Shown in pieces: positions 20,264 to 30,560 of a DNA stretch of 64,000 bases. The stretch lies in NCBI RefSeq assembly GCF_021869535.1, contig NW_026262712.1, positions 99,142,140 through 99,206,139 on the forward strand, given 5' to 3'. Numbering within the stretch: position 1 is the stretch's first letter; each line of letters starts with the position of its first letter. The notes beneath the pieces are model-generated. The model was not told the DNA's origin. It did no database searches and worked only from the letters and a program-made list of their open reading frames with translations. Both the position numbers and the translations under genes were made by a program. Source of the DNA: Mytilus californianus. Lineage: Eukaryota; Mollusca; Bivalvia; Mytilida; Mytilidae.

Positions 20264-22490
20264 TTATATGACACCTTGCAGTCATTCCATACACCGAAAA
20301 GTAAACATATGCTTATAATATCTGATAAAATGACAAAACCGAGAAAACTTGGCATTGACCACAGAACCATGAAATGCTGACATGGTTATATCGATCTGCC
20401 AGACAGACATGCACACCTTACAATCGTTACATTCATCAAATATAATTTACCTATTCCTTAAAGTATATGATAAACTGACAAAACCATATAAACTTATCAT
20501 TGACCAATGAACCATGAAAAGGTCACATGTGCACCTTACCATCATTCTATTCATCAAATATAGAGGCCTTATTGCTTACAGTATCTGAGAAATAGGCCAA
20601 ACCACAAAAACTAAACATTGTCCAATGTACTATGAAAATAAAGTCAAGGTGAGATGAAACTTGCCAGTCAGACATGTACAACTTACAATCATTCCATACA
20701 CCAAATATAGTTAACCTAAAGTTTATTAGAAATTAGAAAATAGACAAATACGACAAAAAACAAAAAAATAACACTGAACAATGAACCCTTAAAATGAGGT
20801 CAAGGTCAAACAAAACATGCCACACTGACATGTACAGCCTAAAATATTTTCATACACCAAATATAGTTGACCTGTTGCATACAGTATTAGAAAAACAGAC
20901 CAAAACACAAAAACTTAGCTATAACCATTGAACCATGAAAATAAGGTAAAGGTCAGATGACACCTGCCAGTTGGACATGTACACCTTACAATCATTCCAT
21001 ACACCAAATATAGTAGACCTATTGCACACAGTATTAGAAAAACAGACCAAAAACAAAAAAACTTAATATTGAGCAATGAACTGTGAAAATGAGGTCAAGG
21101 TCAAATAAAACATGCCACACTGACATGTACAGCCTAAAATATTTTCATACACCAAATATAGTTGACCTGTTGCATACAGTAGTAGAAAAACAGACCAAAA
21201 CACAAAAACTTAACTTTAGCCATTGAACCATTAAAATGAGGTAAAGGTCAGATGACACCTGCCAGTTGGACATGTACACCTTACAATCATGCCATACACC
21301 AAATATAGTAGACCTATTGCATACAGTATTTGAAAAACAGACCAAAATACAAAAAACTAAACATTGTCCAATATACTATGAAAATAAAGTCAAGGTGAGA
21401 TGAAACTTGCCAGTCAGACATGTACAACTTACAATCATTCAAAACACCAAATATAGTTGACCTTAAGCTTATTAGAAATTAGAAAATAGAAAAAAAAAGA
21501 CAGAAAAACAAAAAAATTAACATTGAACAATGACCCATTAAAATGAGGTCAAGGTCAAATAAAACATTGCCACACTGACATGTACAGCCTAAAACATTTT
21601 CATACACCAAATATAGTAGACCTGTTGCATACAGTATTAGAAAAACAGACCATAACACAAAAACTTAACTTTAACCATTGAACCATGAAAATGAGATAAA
21701 GGTCAGATGACACCTGCCAGTTGGACAAGTACACCTTACAATCATTCGATACACCAAATATAGTAGACATATTGCACACAGTATTAGATAAACAGACCAA
21801 AACACAAAAACTTAACTGTAACCATTGAACCATGAAAATGAGGTAAAGGTCAGATGACACCTGCCAGTTGGACATTTACACCTTACAATCATTCCATACA
21901 CCAAATATAGTAGATCTATTGCATACAGTATTAGAAAAACCAAATTACAAAAACTTAACATTCAGCAATGAACCGTAAAAATGATGTCAAGGTCAAATAA
22001 AACATGCCAGACTAACATGTATTTCCTAAATTATTTTCATACACCAAATATAGTTGATCTGTTGCATACAGTATAAGAAAAACAGACCAAAACACAAAAA
22101 CTTAACTATAACCACTGAACCATGAAAATGAGGTCTAGGTCAGATGACACTTGCCAGTTGGACATGCACACCTTACAATCATTCCATACACCACATATAG
22201 TAGACCTATTGCTTATAGTATCTGTGATATGGACTTGACCATGAAAACTTAACCTTGTTCACTGTTCCATGACATGAGGTTGAGGCCAAGTCAAAACTGT
22301 CTACGGGAATGAGGACCTTGCAACATACCCACATACCTAATATAGTTATCCTATTACTCATCATACGAGAGAAATTAATACTAAAATTCTTAACTTTTTT
22401 TTCCAAGTAGTCACTGAACCATGAAAATCATAAAAATGAGGTCAAGGACAATGAACATATGACAGACGGAAACTTAATAACATAAGACAT
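20264..22490. repeat. Tandem array, ~147 bp unit, about 15 copies
   Basis: The landmark CATACACCAAATATAGT recurs at roughly 20,701, 20,855, 21,000, 21,150, 21,297, 21,445, 21,604, 21,750, 21,897, 22,038 and 22,188, about 147 bases apart. Each unit also carries AAAAACAGACCAAAACACAA, CATTGAACCATGAAAATGAG, GGTCAAGGTCA or GGTAAAGGTCAGATGACA, and ACATGTACACCTTACAATC. Alternate units differ systematically (a 'CTTACAATCATTCC' type and a 'CCTAAAATATTTTC' type), so part of the array is a two-monomer, ~295 bp unit. A non-repeated tail to about 22,615 includes 'TATGTCGAGCTTTCTGCGAC'. Confidence 0.88.
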
Positions 22491-22615
22491 CTAAATACAA
22501 AGTATGAAGGATCCATGTCTTCTACCTTCTGAAATATTAAGCTTTTAAAAAATAAGTTAACACCACTGCCGTTGCCAAATCGCTATCCATATGTCGAGCT
22601 TTCTGCGACAGAAGA

Positions 22616-23065
22616 AGGAAAATTAGTCTGGACACTTAAAATTTTATTAAAAGATTTTAGATGCACAACTGTAAAACAACATTAAAACAAAAGAAATTCA
22701 AAATTCCATTGTTTACATGTAAATGGTTTCTTTTATTACACATTTTCCTAGTATACATGTAGATATTAAAAGGGCATGGACTATTTTACCTAGGAATATT
22801 AATACTATAGACATGAACTCCTAGGAAAGTTAGTCTGGGCACATAAATTTGTTAAAAGCTTAATGCACAACTATTAAACAACATTAAAACATAAGAATTA
22901 AAAATTCCAATGTTTATATATATATATATGTCATGTATGTAAATGATTTCTTTTATCATACATTGTTCTAGTAAAATAAAGGACAAGGACATTTTAACCT
23001 AGGAATATTGATGACATGGACATGAATTTCTAGGAAAATTAGACTGGGGACATAAATTACTGACA
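22616..23065. repeat. Short tandem repeat, ~205-210 bp unit, two and a fraction copies
   Basis: GGAAAATTAGTCTGGACAC (about 22,618), GGAAAGTTAGTCTGGGCAC (about 22,823) and GGAAAATTAGACTGGGGAC (about 23,033) start successive copies. Each contains CACAACT.TTAAACAACATTAAAAC and CTAGGAATATT. A (TA)n tract at 22,917-22,930 lies in copy 2. Confidence 0.75.
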
Positions 23066-24537
23066 TCTGACTTAATATACTAGTACATTTTGTAACCATG
23101 GACTTTTTAAAACTAGTTATATTAGTCTGACCGGGCACTTTTTACCAGGACTTATTTATCTCTTACACTACATGTAGTTCACAAGGTAATAGTCCGCAAG
23201 GAGACATGTCACCTTACCTGGACACATTATTCTGACACTGAGCAAACCAGTATTTGCTCTTACTCCTTAAGGCCAAAAATAATAATATGCGTGTTTCCTA
23301 TTACATCTTTGAAAAAAAGGGTAGGTACATGTAGGTAAGGATTTTGTTTTTATTTTTCCATTTTTCTACAATCATGACAGTGCAAATCAAAGGAAAATAA
23401 TTTAAATTATCTGGTAGTATCAATACATACATATTCATAAAAAATTCTACAAACTTAACCGTTCTCTATTCAAAAATAAATATTATACATCAAGATAACA
23501 AAACAAAATTCAAAATCAGGGCTAATGGACCCAGGGCAAACATATATTAGGGCTAACAAGTAGTTAAGGGCGATTGTGAATAAGGATGAACATACCCGGA
23601 TTCAAACTCCAGTAGAGTAACTCCTATAGGTCAAAAGGTCATGTTTATAAATTTCATCAGGTCACCAGTACCTCACTAATCAAAATGAAAAAACACGTAA
23701 CAGACAATTTACATCTTTAATTTTAACATAATTTTGGTTTTAGTTATGAATATCTTTCTTCTACATTTTTGGATAAATACTCATAATCTGGCAAATTTCC
23801 AGTTTGACCATCTTCAGTAGGCCTGTCCCCACTAGTGAGCAAATGATACACAAGTTATGTATAGGTAACAGTATGAATGTCAACAATGAGCAAAAGCCAT
23901 ACCATATTGCAAGGTATAAAAGGCCTTGAAATGACAAATGAAAAATAAATCAAACAAGAAATTAACGGTCTGACGTTTATAATTTGGGCAACTGTTTAGA
24001 ATTTTAAAAAGCATTAATACTGTAAATTTAAGTGTGCATTTATTATTGCTAATTTTAAATAATGGACAAAAATACCTCGCAATAATTTCTGAATATACAG
24101 TATTGTAAGATTCTCAAAGTGTGCACATGGAGTTGTGAAACTGTTAAATTAATCATGCTAATTAAACATGTTAAAGATTGACATAATAATTCTTTGATTT
24201 TAAAGTCGTTGGAATCAATCGTTAACATTAATTTGCATGTACAAATGCATTCACTCATGCAATGGACATGAGGTCTTCAAAAATAAGAGGTATCCATGCT
24301 TTATATTTAACAAGATCTTAATGTTAGTGTGACGTCAATATTTTGCCATGTTTTCGCAAGCCATCAGATCTTGGGTTCATCTGAATTAACAGTACATCAT
24401 TACTTTGATTAAAGTTGGAAAAAAAATGTTTGTACCAACAAAAAAAACCTTGCCCCTACAAAAGACAAATGATCCATTCCTTGATAAATAAATAAGGTTA
24501 ATTTAGAATTATGTGTTTATCATTTTTTTATGTTTAG
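23066..24537. other. Interior of the 9.3 kb element, nothing recognised
   Basis: AT-rich DNA without convincing exons. The open frame at 24,055-24,258 (minus) has no splice or start context. Confidence 0.4.
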
Positions 24538-24729
24538 GTTGCCAGCAAGGTGAAAAGAACAATGCAGTTCAAAAGTCAAAATGTGGATATGCTGAGGTAC
24601 AAGGTCCTACTATTTTCCTATCTTGAATGAATGCATTTGAAGTTTATACCATGGAGGGCAGAGAAGGAAAAGAAAGACCTCAATTTTCCTGCTTCTGAAG
24701 TATGTGTGAAACTCATCTTGTTCGGTAAG
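24538..24729 (+). CDS. Possible remnant exons inside the 9.3 kb element
   Basis: After an acceptor-like TTTTATGTTTAG, 60 bases are open (VASKVKRTMQFKSQNVDMLR) up to GGTACAAG. About 40 bases later an ATG frame reads MHLKFIPWRAEKEKKDLNFP then ASEVCVKLILF up to a strong donor (GTAAGT at 24,726). The charged, non-repetitive composition is protein-like. These are the only such stretches in the element and may be relics of its own coding region or a captured gene piece. I recognise no family. Confidence 0.22.
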
Positions 24730-26553
24730 TTTTATGCCCTGTTTTTGATAGTTTTTGTGCATCCATCTGTCCAGTCCTTTCTCTGAATTGTATCTGTTTA
24801 AAGTTTTTGGTTACCGTTCACCATGAACTTCATTGAGTCACTTGAGGTTTTACATGTATATACTTAAAATTAAGTACTTATGTGCATATGATGTATTTTT
24901 TTATTCATTATAATTTATACACCACATGACTGTTTTTACCCTGATTTCATGGATCACTGAACATAGAAATGTCATAATGTGAAATTATAGTACATTCTAA
25001 GGTTAAAATTTTGGGTTAAGGGACATAGCTTACCATGAAATTGAATTTCGTGCACATGTTCATTGTGTGGTGAATTTTGAAATTCAATGCCAAACTAAGA
25101 TTTTGGGCCTGATTACATGCTTGACTTAACATTGACGCATGATAGTGTTCGGCGGGCATGGTGTCCTGTACTAGGAATTTTAATAACACTAGCTGAGTAT
25201 GGAGTACGTTGTTGTCAATGTTTAATAAAAGTGGGATTTTTGCAACACATCCTGACAACTGCTTGTTAATCATGTTAATACATGTATTAAAATTAATATC
25301 TGACACATTGGTGTTTTGTGAACTCAGAAGTAGTGTATTTGATAGAATAATTAATGTTTTGAGATTAACAAAATCAAAAACATCCCATTTTTACTATAAA
25401 TAATTTATTTAAGAAAAAAAAAGATTTAGGATAAATGTATAAACATATATAAAAAAGAGGCAGCAACCAAACAACACAAAAACAAGAAAAAAAAAACAAT
25501 ATAATTTTTTTGTAACAATGTTCTAACATCCGAAGAGTTCAGGGTATTTTCTATTTAAAATAAAACAGAAGTTGAACTCTTACAGAAGCTTAAAGTATTG
25601 CTGTTTCTGTTGTTGGCGTTTTGTATATATTGCAAATTCTTGTGAAAAAATGGAATGTTATTGTAATTGCCTAAAGTTTTAACATTGATCTATATATATA
25701 TATATATATAAGTAGGTGAAATACCCAAATGTTATAGAGAAGAATACATAAATTGATTGTTTTAAAATATTAACATAAGAAGATGTGGTATAATTGCTAA
25801 TTTGACAAATCTCCATCAGAGATGTGAAGATGTAGGAGGTTAGCAACTGTTGACACTGGACGATCTTCAACAATCAGCAATACCGGAGAGCTATTTTTGT
25901 TGAAAATGATATGTTCTTGCTACATGTATGCAAATTATTTTATTATCCATAACTTGGGATTTTATTGGTTCTTTTTCAGAGGGATTGAAATGCATCACTT
26001 AGGATAAAGGGAGAAAACACAGAAACAAGACCGAAATAAATTCAAAGACAAAAGTCAGATCAGTTATTATTTTCATCAGTCAATGAATTGAAATTCTATT
26101 AGATATTGAAACCACAATCATGACAATGTTCTGTGCTGAATGGCCAAAAAGTGGACTATACATTACGATCACACACTGCTGGATGATAAGAAACTATTAA
26201 TTTTTTGGGAGGAGGGATATTCTGAAAAAGAAAATAGATTTATGTAAATAGCTATGTTAAGTCTAATAATAGAGTTTAAATGTTTTCATTGATTTCAAAT
26301 GGGAAATAATTGTGTTTCAAAAAAGTAATCTAGAATTCATAAATAAACATATATTGATACTTACATTATCTGCTTTGTTGTTTAAATGTTTAGTTTTGAA
26401 CAGTTATAGAACAATATATTGCATTAACATTTCCAAGGAAAAAAAGATATTCAACTAAAAAGATTCATCAACTGTAGAAACAATACTAGGAAACTAAAAC
26501 ACCAAAAAAAACCACTGTACTTAATTTCATTTATGTTTAAATGAAATAAATCA
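24730..26553. other. Interior of the 9.3 kb element, microsatellite only
   Basis: Contains a (TA)n tract at 25,690-25,710 and A-rich runs at about 25,410-25,500. No gene is supported. Confidence 0.4.
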
Positions 26554-26800
26554 TCCCATGGGATATTAAAAATGGTTAATCCCATGGGATTTTCCCCTGT
26601 CCCATTGTATATTAAAAATCCCATGTTTTTCTAAATCAAATTGCAAAATATATATAATAATAACAGCAGAAAAGCAATGAATTTATTGAATCCCATGTAA
26701 TACTGCACATTTTGGTTGTATACACGACACTGTAGCTCTAAGGAGAGGCGGCTGCGGATTTGCAAATGAGTGTTTTGCAAATTAAAAGTGTCCAGTGTTT

Positions 26801-27470
26801 ATAAATGATTTGCGACGATGCAAATACTAAACTTAAGAATATAAATAAATATCTTTAACCAATGAATTCCAAATACCATTATCTATTCAATATAACAAAT
26901 ATGTACTAAATAAGCATCATTTAAACTGTTAAATGAAGAAATGAAATTTAGAGTTTAAACAAGGGAGATAACAATAACATAATAATACTTTCTGCCACAT
27001 TCCTCCCCTAAGACAAACGATAAATTTCATAAATATAGTCTGCAAACTTAAATGTCTTATCAAATTAATGTATCTGCAACATTATAAACGCAAAATGCAA
27101 AATGTCATGATTAAACATCAAATCATATATATATATATATCTATTCAGTAAAATGTAAATAATGAGACTGTTCAAGGGAGACCACAACACCAATCTGCTA
27201 CACTCCTCCTCCATTACGAAAATAAATGTATATGAAATAACATTTGACAATTAAATTTAACAAAAGTCTATTAACGTTCATCAGGTTAAATGTCTTTCAA
27301 ACACATGTAAAAATATCTCGTTCAAATAAATGTCACTGTATAACACATACACAAACACACATCAGAATCAGGTTCATCTGTTAACGGACGCGACTTTAAA
27401 TCTTCTTGGAAAGTAGTCTTCAGCGATAATACTCCAATGCTAACGGAACAGCTAATGTTGAAATCAATGA
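26801..27470. other. Internal LTR-retrotransposon or flanking DNA, nothing recognised
   Basis: AT-rich. (TA)n tract at 27,126-27,141. No pol-like coding sequence on either strand. Confidence 0.4.
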
Positions 27471-27800
27471 AAAGTTGTACCAGGCAATGTCCACCAATGT
27501 TGATCTCACAGTGGCACATTTGACGTGTACCACCGGTTTCTATTACTCAACTCCAACGTTGTTCATAACGGTAACACAGACGTTGTGCCACCGATAGAAA
27601 GCACCATACAGCTGAACAAAATATATTTTTTATGATCTGCACAGCAGACCTAGTCTTCTATTGTTTTCGTTGTACCAGGTTATGTCCGCCATGGTTGATC
27701 TCACAGTGGCACATTTGACGTGTACCACCGGGTCCTATTACTGCATTCCAGCGTTGTTGATAACAGAAGCACAAATGGTGTACCACCGGAAATGGATCGG
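27471..27800. repeat. Tandem duplication, ~193 bp unit
   Basis: TTGATCTCACAGTGGCACAT followed by TTGACGTGTACCACCGG occurs at about 27,499 and 27,692. Flanking words (GTTGTACCAGG, CAACGTTGTTCATAAC / CAGCGTTGTTGATAAC) keep the same order. The copies are clearly diverged. Confidence 0.7.
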
Positions 27801-27929
27801 GTCCATCGATGCCCAACTGTAACACGATGCCCAACTTTTGTGCAAGGTTCTACAAAATAGATCAGATCCATCTGTATAAGCTAGAAGTGTTCTTAACTTC
27901 AAGCTTAACTCTCACTCTATTGGTTTCTG

Positions 27930-28250
27930 CCATGACAAAAGTCAAGAAGACGGATTTTTTACATTTTTACCTATTGTGTCTGTTTGTTTTGTTCACGCAT
28001 CGTTGTCAATATAACGATGTCATACAAGTGAGAGGATTATCTAGCTATAAAACCAGGTTCAATCCACCATTTTCTACATAAGAAAATGCCTGTACCAAGT
28101 CAGGTTTATGACAGTTGTTATCCATTCATTTGATGTGTTTGAACTTTTGATTTTGCCATTTGATTAGGGACTTTCCTTTTTGAATTTTCTTCGGAATTCA
28201 GTATTTTTGTGATTTTACTTTTCCATAAACTCTCTAAATACTAAATATTT
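27930..28250 (+). repeat. Dispersed repeat D
   Basis: CATTTTTACCTATTGTGTCT, TAAAACCAGGTTCAAT, GACAGTTGTTATCCATTC and GGGACTTTCCTTTTTGAATT recur in the same order at 58,530-58,815 and, more diverged, at 56,520-56,735. The 3' part encodes the degraded 'DFPFLN..RSSVFL' string also seen at 7,020-7,075. It inserted between the gag remnant and the 9.3 kb element. Confidence 0.7.
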
Positions 28251-28525
28251 AGCTAGAGATTACAATCCAGACAAATTAGCAACAACTAATAAACAAACCA
28301 ATTCCTACTAAAACTAGCCAATGGTCAAAACTTCAAACTACACAGAAGATCAGCCATAATTTAAATATAACAAATGAAAAATATAACAAGATGAGATGCA
28401 CGGCATCCCTCAATTGGAAAAAGAAAAACCAAACATCCAAACTGAGGTGTGTGACATCCCATGAGTACATTGAAATAAACCTAAAGTAAAACTATATAAA
28501 TACAACGCAATAAAATAAACCAACA
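28251..28525. other. Spacer below the gag remnant
   Basis: No pol-like frame continues below the gag stop. The sequence is AT-rich and unrecognised. Confidence 0.4.
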
Positions 28526-29393
28526 TTAAACAAAAGTTACAACATCTGAATTACAATATTGGTGTTTCAAATCGTTCTTTAATATCCCTTCTATTTTTGA
28601 GAATTTCACTTGACTCTCTGCAGACCTTTCATCTCTAGTATGAACTCTAAAAGACATATTTGGACACTTAGACCTGACATGACCTAACTGATGACATTTA
28701 AAACATTTTTTAGATTTATGTTTCCTACGTGATCTCAATCGCCTCCTCAATATATTAATTAAAATTTCAAAACTCTTATGAACAGTATTACAACAAACTA
28801 AACTTTCTGACTCATCATTAGTCTCTCGATCACCTGAAAAAATGAAAAGCTTCATATTCAATAGCTAGTGTTAAAGCCGCATCTAAACTATCAGGGCGCT
28901 TGAACGTGACAAATTTAGCCATCTCAATATTCAAACATGATGTAAATAAGTTAGTAAAATACACATCTAAATCTGAAAAATTATCAGGATAAGCCCTGTG
29001 AGCTAGTACCTTAAAACGCTGACCAAATTCAGAAATTGTTTCATTTTCCTTCAAACTACAAACTCGCAGTTGGAACTTAAAATATGCCACCCTCTCCTTA
29101 GGATTGAACCTCTGAATGAGAACATTTTTCAAGCAGTCATAATCATACAACTGTGGCCTTTTTAAGAAACGTAAAATAGTTTGAGCATCACCTCTCAAAT
29201 TCATTATTAACTGACATGCCATCTCAAATTCATTCCACATATTCCAAAGAGAAACAGTCTCAAAATGAACAAAATAATATGTAACATCAATGCTGACACC
29301 ATCACACAAACAAGGTTTTTCTTCAAACCTAATCATAACTGAATATATATTTACAAAATGAAGCAAACTATGACAAAAAATGCCCAGGAACAA
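28526..29393 (-). pseudogene. gag: Frameshifted gag of a Gypsy-type LTR retrotransposon
   Basis: Two overlapping minus-strand frames form one broken gag. The upstream one (28,830-29,393, 187 codons) has the retrotransposon Gag core, with the marks MACQLIMNLRGDAQTILRFL, VLIQRF, ETISEFGQRF and LDAALTLAIEYEA. It then runs into a stop after a frameshift near 28,840. The second frame (28,526-28,861, 111 codons) continues with a basic stretch and one CCHC zinc knuckle, CFKCHQLGHVRSKC, the nucleocapsid RNA-binding motif. No protease, reverse transcriptase or integrase follows. The primer-binding site and LTR lie just upstream on the same strand. The copy cannot make an intact Gag. Confidence 0.82.
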
Positions 29394-29544
29394 CTATCCG
29401 CCCAACTCTTCAAAACTGGTCTGCTAAGGACTGTCATCTCCAATTACACCAAGCACTGACTCAAATGACAGCTCCATTTCTTATAAATTTTCCCCCAAAA
29501 AAATTTAGTTCAGTTACAAACCAGAAAAGTTGTTTTTAAATTCC

Positions 29545-29564
29545 ACATCCGCCCCGCGGGACCA
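29545..29564 (-). other. Primer-binding site of the LTR retrotransposon
   Basis: On the minus strand the LTR ends ...GCTCCTGCTACA, then TTT, then TGGTCCCGCGGGGCGGAT. A TGG start a few bases inside the 5' LTR is the expected complement of a tRNA 3' CCA end. Which tRNA is not determined. Confidence 0.65.
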
Positions 29565-29567
29565 AAA

Positions 29568-30378
29568 TGTAGCAGGAGCAATTTTGTTGGAGATTCGGGG
29601 ATGCGGACCACAGCTTCTTCTTGTTTGTGAACTGATTTAAACGGAGACGATGGATGCCAAATGTAAAAGAACTATCTAAATATCTAAGTAAATGAAACCA
29701 AAAACAGTGAAAACAATATATAAATTATATGACAAGAACATCTTTCATTTTGGAAACCAAATGTAAAGAAATGGAGCATTCAATACTGTAATAAAGGGAG
29801 GTTTGGAAGAGCACAGCTTTTTTTTTTATCTTGGTAGAATTTTATTGCACATATATCTATCATCTTCTACATCAATTTACAACTTCAATATCAAAAACAT
29901 CAAGTCCCTATACTATCAGGCTACCTCACTCTTATCTCACATGCAGCTCACTCATTCAACTTATTTCAGAAACCTACACAGAATACAAAATAAAACATAA
30001 AAATAACTGATAAAAGTCTTTTGTTTTCAGTGAAAAGACGAAAAGCAAAACGATTAAATCAATTGTTCGTACGGGGTTGATTTCCATTGCACCATGCAAA
30101 TTCGCGATCAAAATCGTTGATATTCATGAATACGAAACACTGTTTATGAGACTTCAGTCAATTCTACAAAAAGTCATAAGGTCTTCTAAATAATAAAAAC
30201 TATCATACACTCAATTTTACAGATTCGTACTCATATACTCACAAAAAATTTATTAACACATTATTTACAGTTTTTTATTTTCAGCATATTCAATCATCAT
30301 CAGTATTGCCTGGTTTACAGCTTTCCTAGGTTTTACAGTCCTGAGACCCTTCAACAGAATAATTCCAAATTAATTATA
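29568..30378 (-). mobile_element. Upstream (5') LTR, split by a retrocopy
   Basis: 29,568-29,820 and 30,317-30,378 together match the LTR at 17,120-17,455 in order and orientation. Between them is a ~496 bp insertion absent from the other LTR. The outer end is overlain by a short retroelement fragment at 30,380, so the true LTR start cannot be fixed. Confidence 0.72.
29821..30316 (-). mobile_element. Poly(A)-tailed retrocopy inserted in the LTR
   Basis: The insertion is flanked by ACAGCTTT at 29,813-29,820 and 30,317-30,324; the uninterrupted site survives in the other LTR (CACAGCTTTCCTAGG). On the minus strand it ends with AATAAA, 14 bases, then a run of A. These are the marks of reverse-transcribed, LINE-mobilised RNA: polyadenylation signal, poly(A) tail and short target duplication. 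It has no long ORF, so it is probably the 3' UTR end of an mRNA or a non-coding transcript; the parent is not recognised. Confidence 0.75.
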
Positions 30379-30379
30379 T

Positions 30380-30495
30380 AAAAGAGGGACGAAAGATACC
30401 AGAGGGACAGTCAAATTCATAGATCGGAAACAAACTGACAACGCCATGGCCAAAAATAAAAAGACAGACAAATAATAGTACAGATGACACAACAT
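30380..30495 (-). mobile_element. Very short 5'-truncated retroelement copy
   Basis: About 115 bases of the same 3' end as 14,346-14,935 (GAGGGACGAAAGATACCAGA through ACAGATGACACAACA). ATTATATAA flanks both sides (about 30,372 and 30,493), a plausible 9 bp target-site duplication. This supports insertion of an extremely truncated reverse transcript. Confidence 0.75.
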
Positions 30496-30560
30496 TATAT
30501 AAATAACACATAGCTGAGAGGGTGACTTATGTACAAAAAAAGGAAAGTTAGGCAATTTAA

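Larger units (their letters stand above)
17471..26800. mobile_element. 9.3 kb element bounded by ~180 bp terminal inverted repeats
   Basis: 17,471-17,655 begins AAACACTGGACACTTTTAAT and is the reverse complement of 26,615-26,800 with only a few differences. Shared words include TCTCCTTAGAGCTACAGTGT and TTCATTGCTTTTCTGCTGTT. Inside each repeat are ATCCCATGGGAT palindromes. Flanks give no convincing target duplication (GGTTAA on the left, ATAAAT on the right). The interior holds dispersed repeats, a 147 bp tandem array and two small coding-like segments, but no recognisable transposase, integrase or polymerase. It is therefore a non-autonomous, decayed or composite element. It lies inside the LTR retrotransposon, next to the 3' LTR, so it inserted later. 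Confidence 0.72.

Noticed and set aside
20264-22490. Possible CRISPR-like array of spaced repeats
   Set aside because: Units are ~147 bp and repeated along their whole length, with no unique spacers; the sequence is eukaryotic.
26160-26225. Short minus-strand terminal-exon look-alike (NIPPPKKLIVSYHPAVCDRN then stop) after CTTTTTCAG
   Set aside because: Too short, no upstream partner, and inside the 9.3 kb element.
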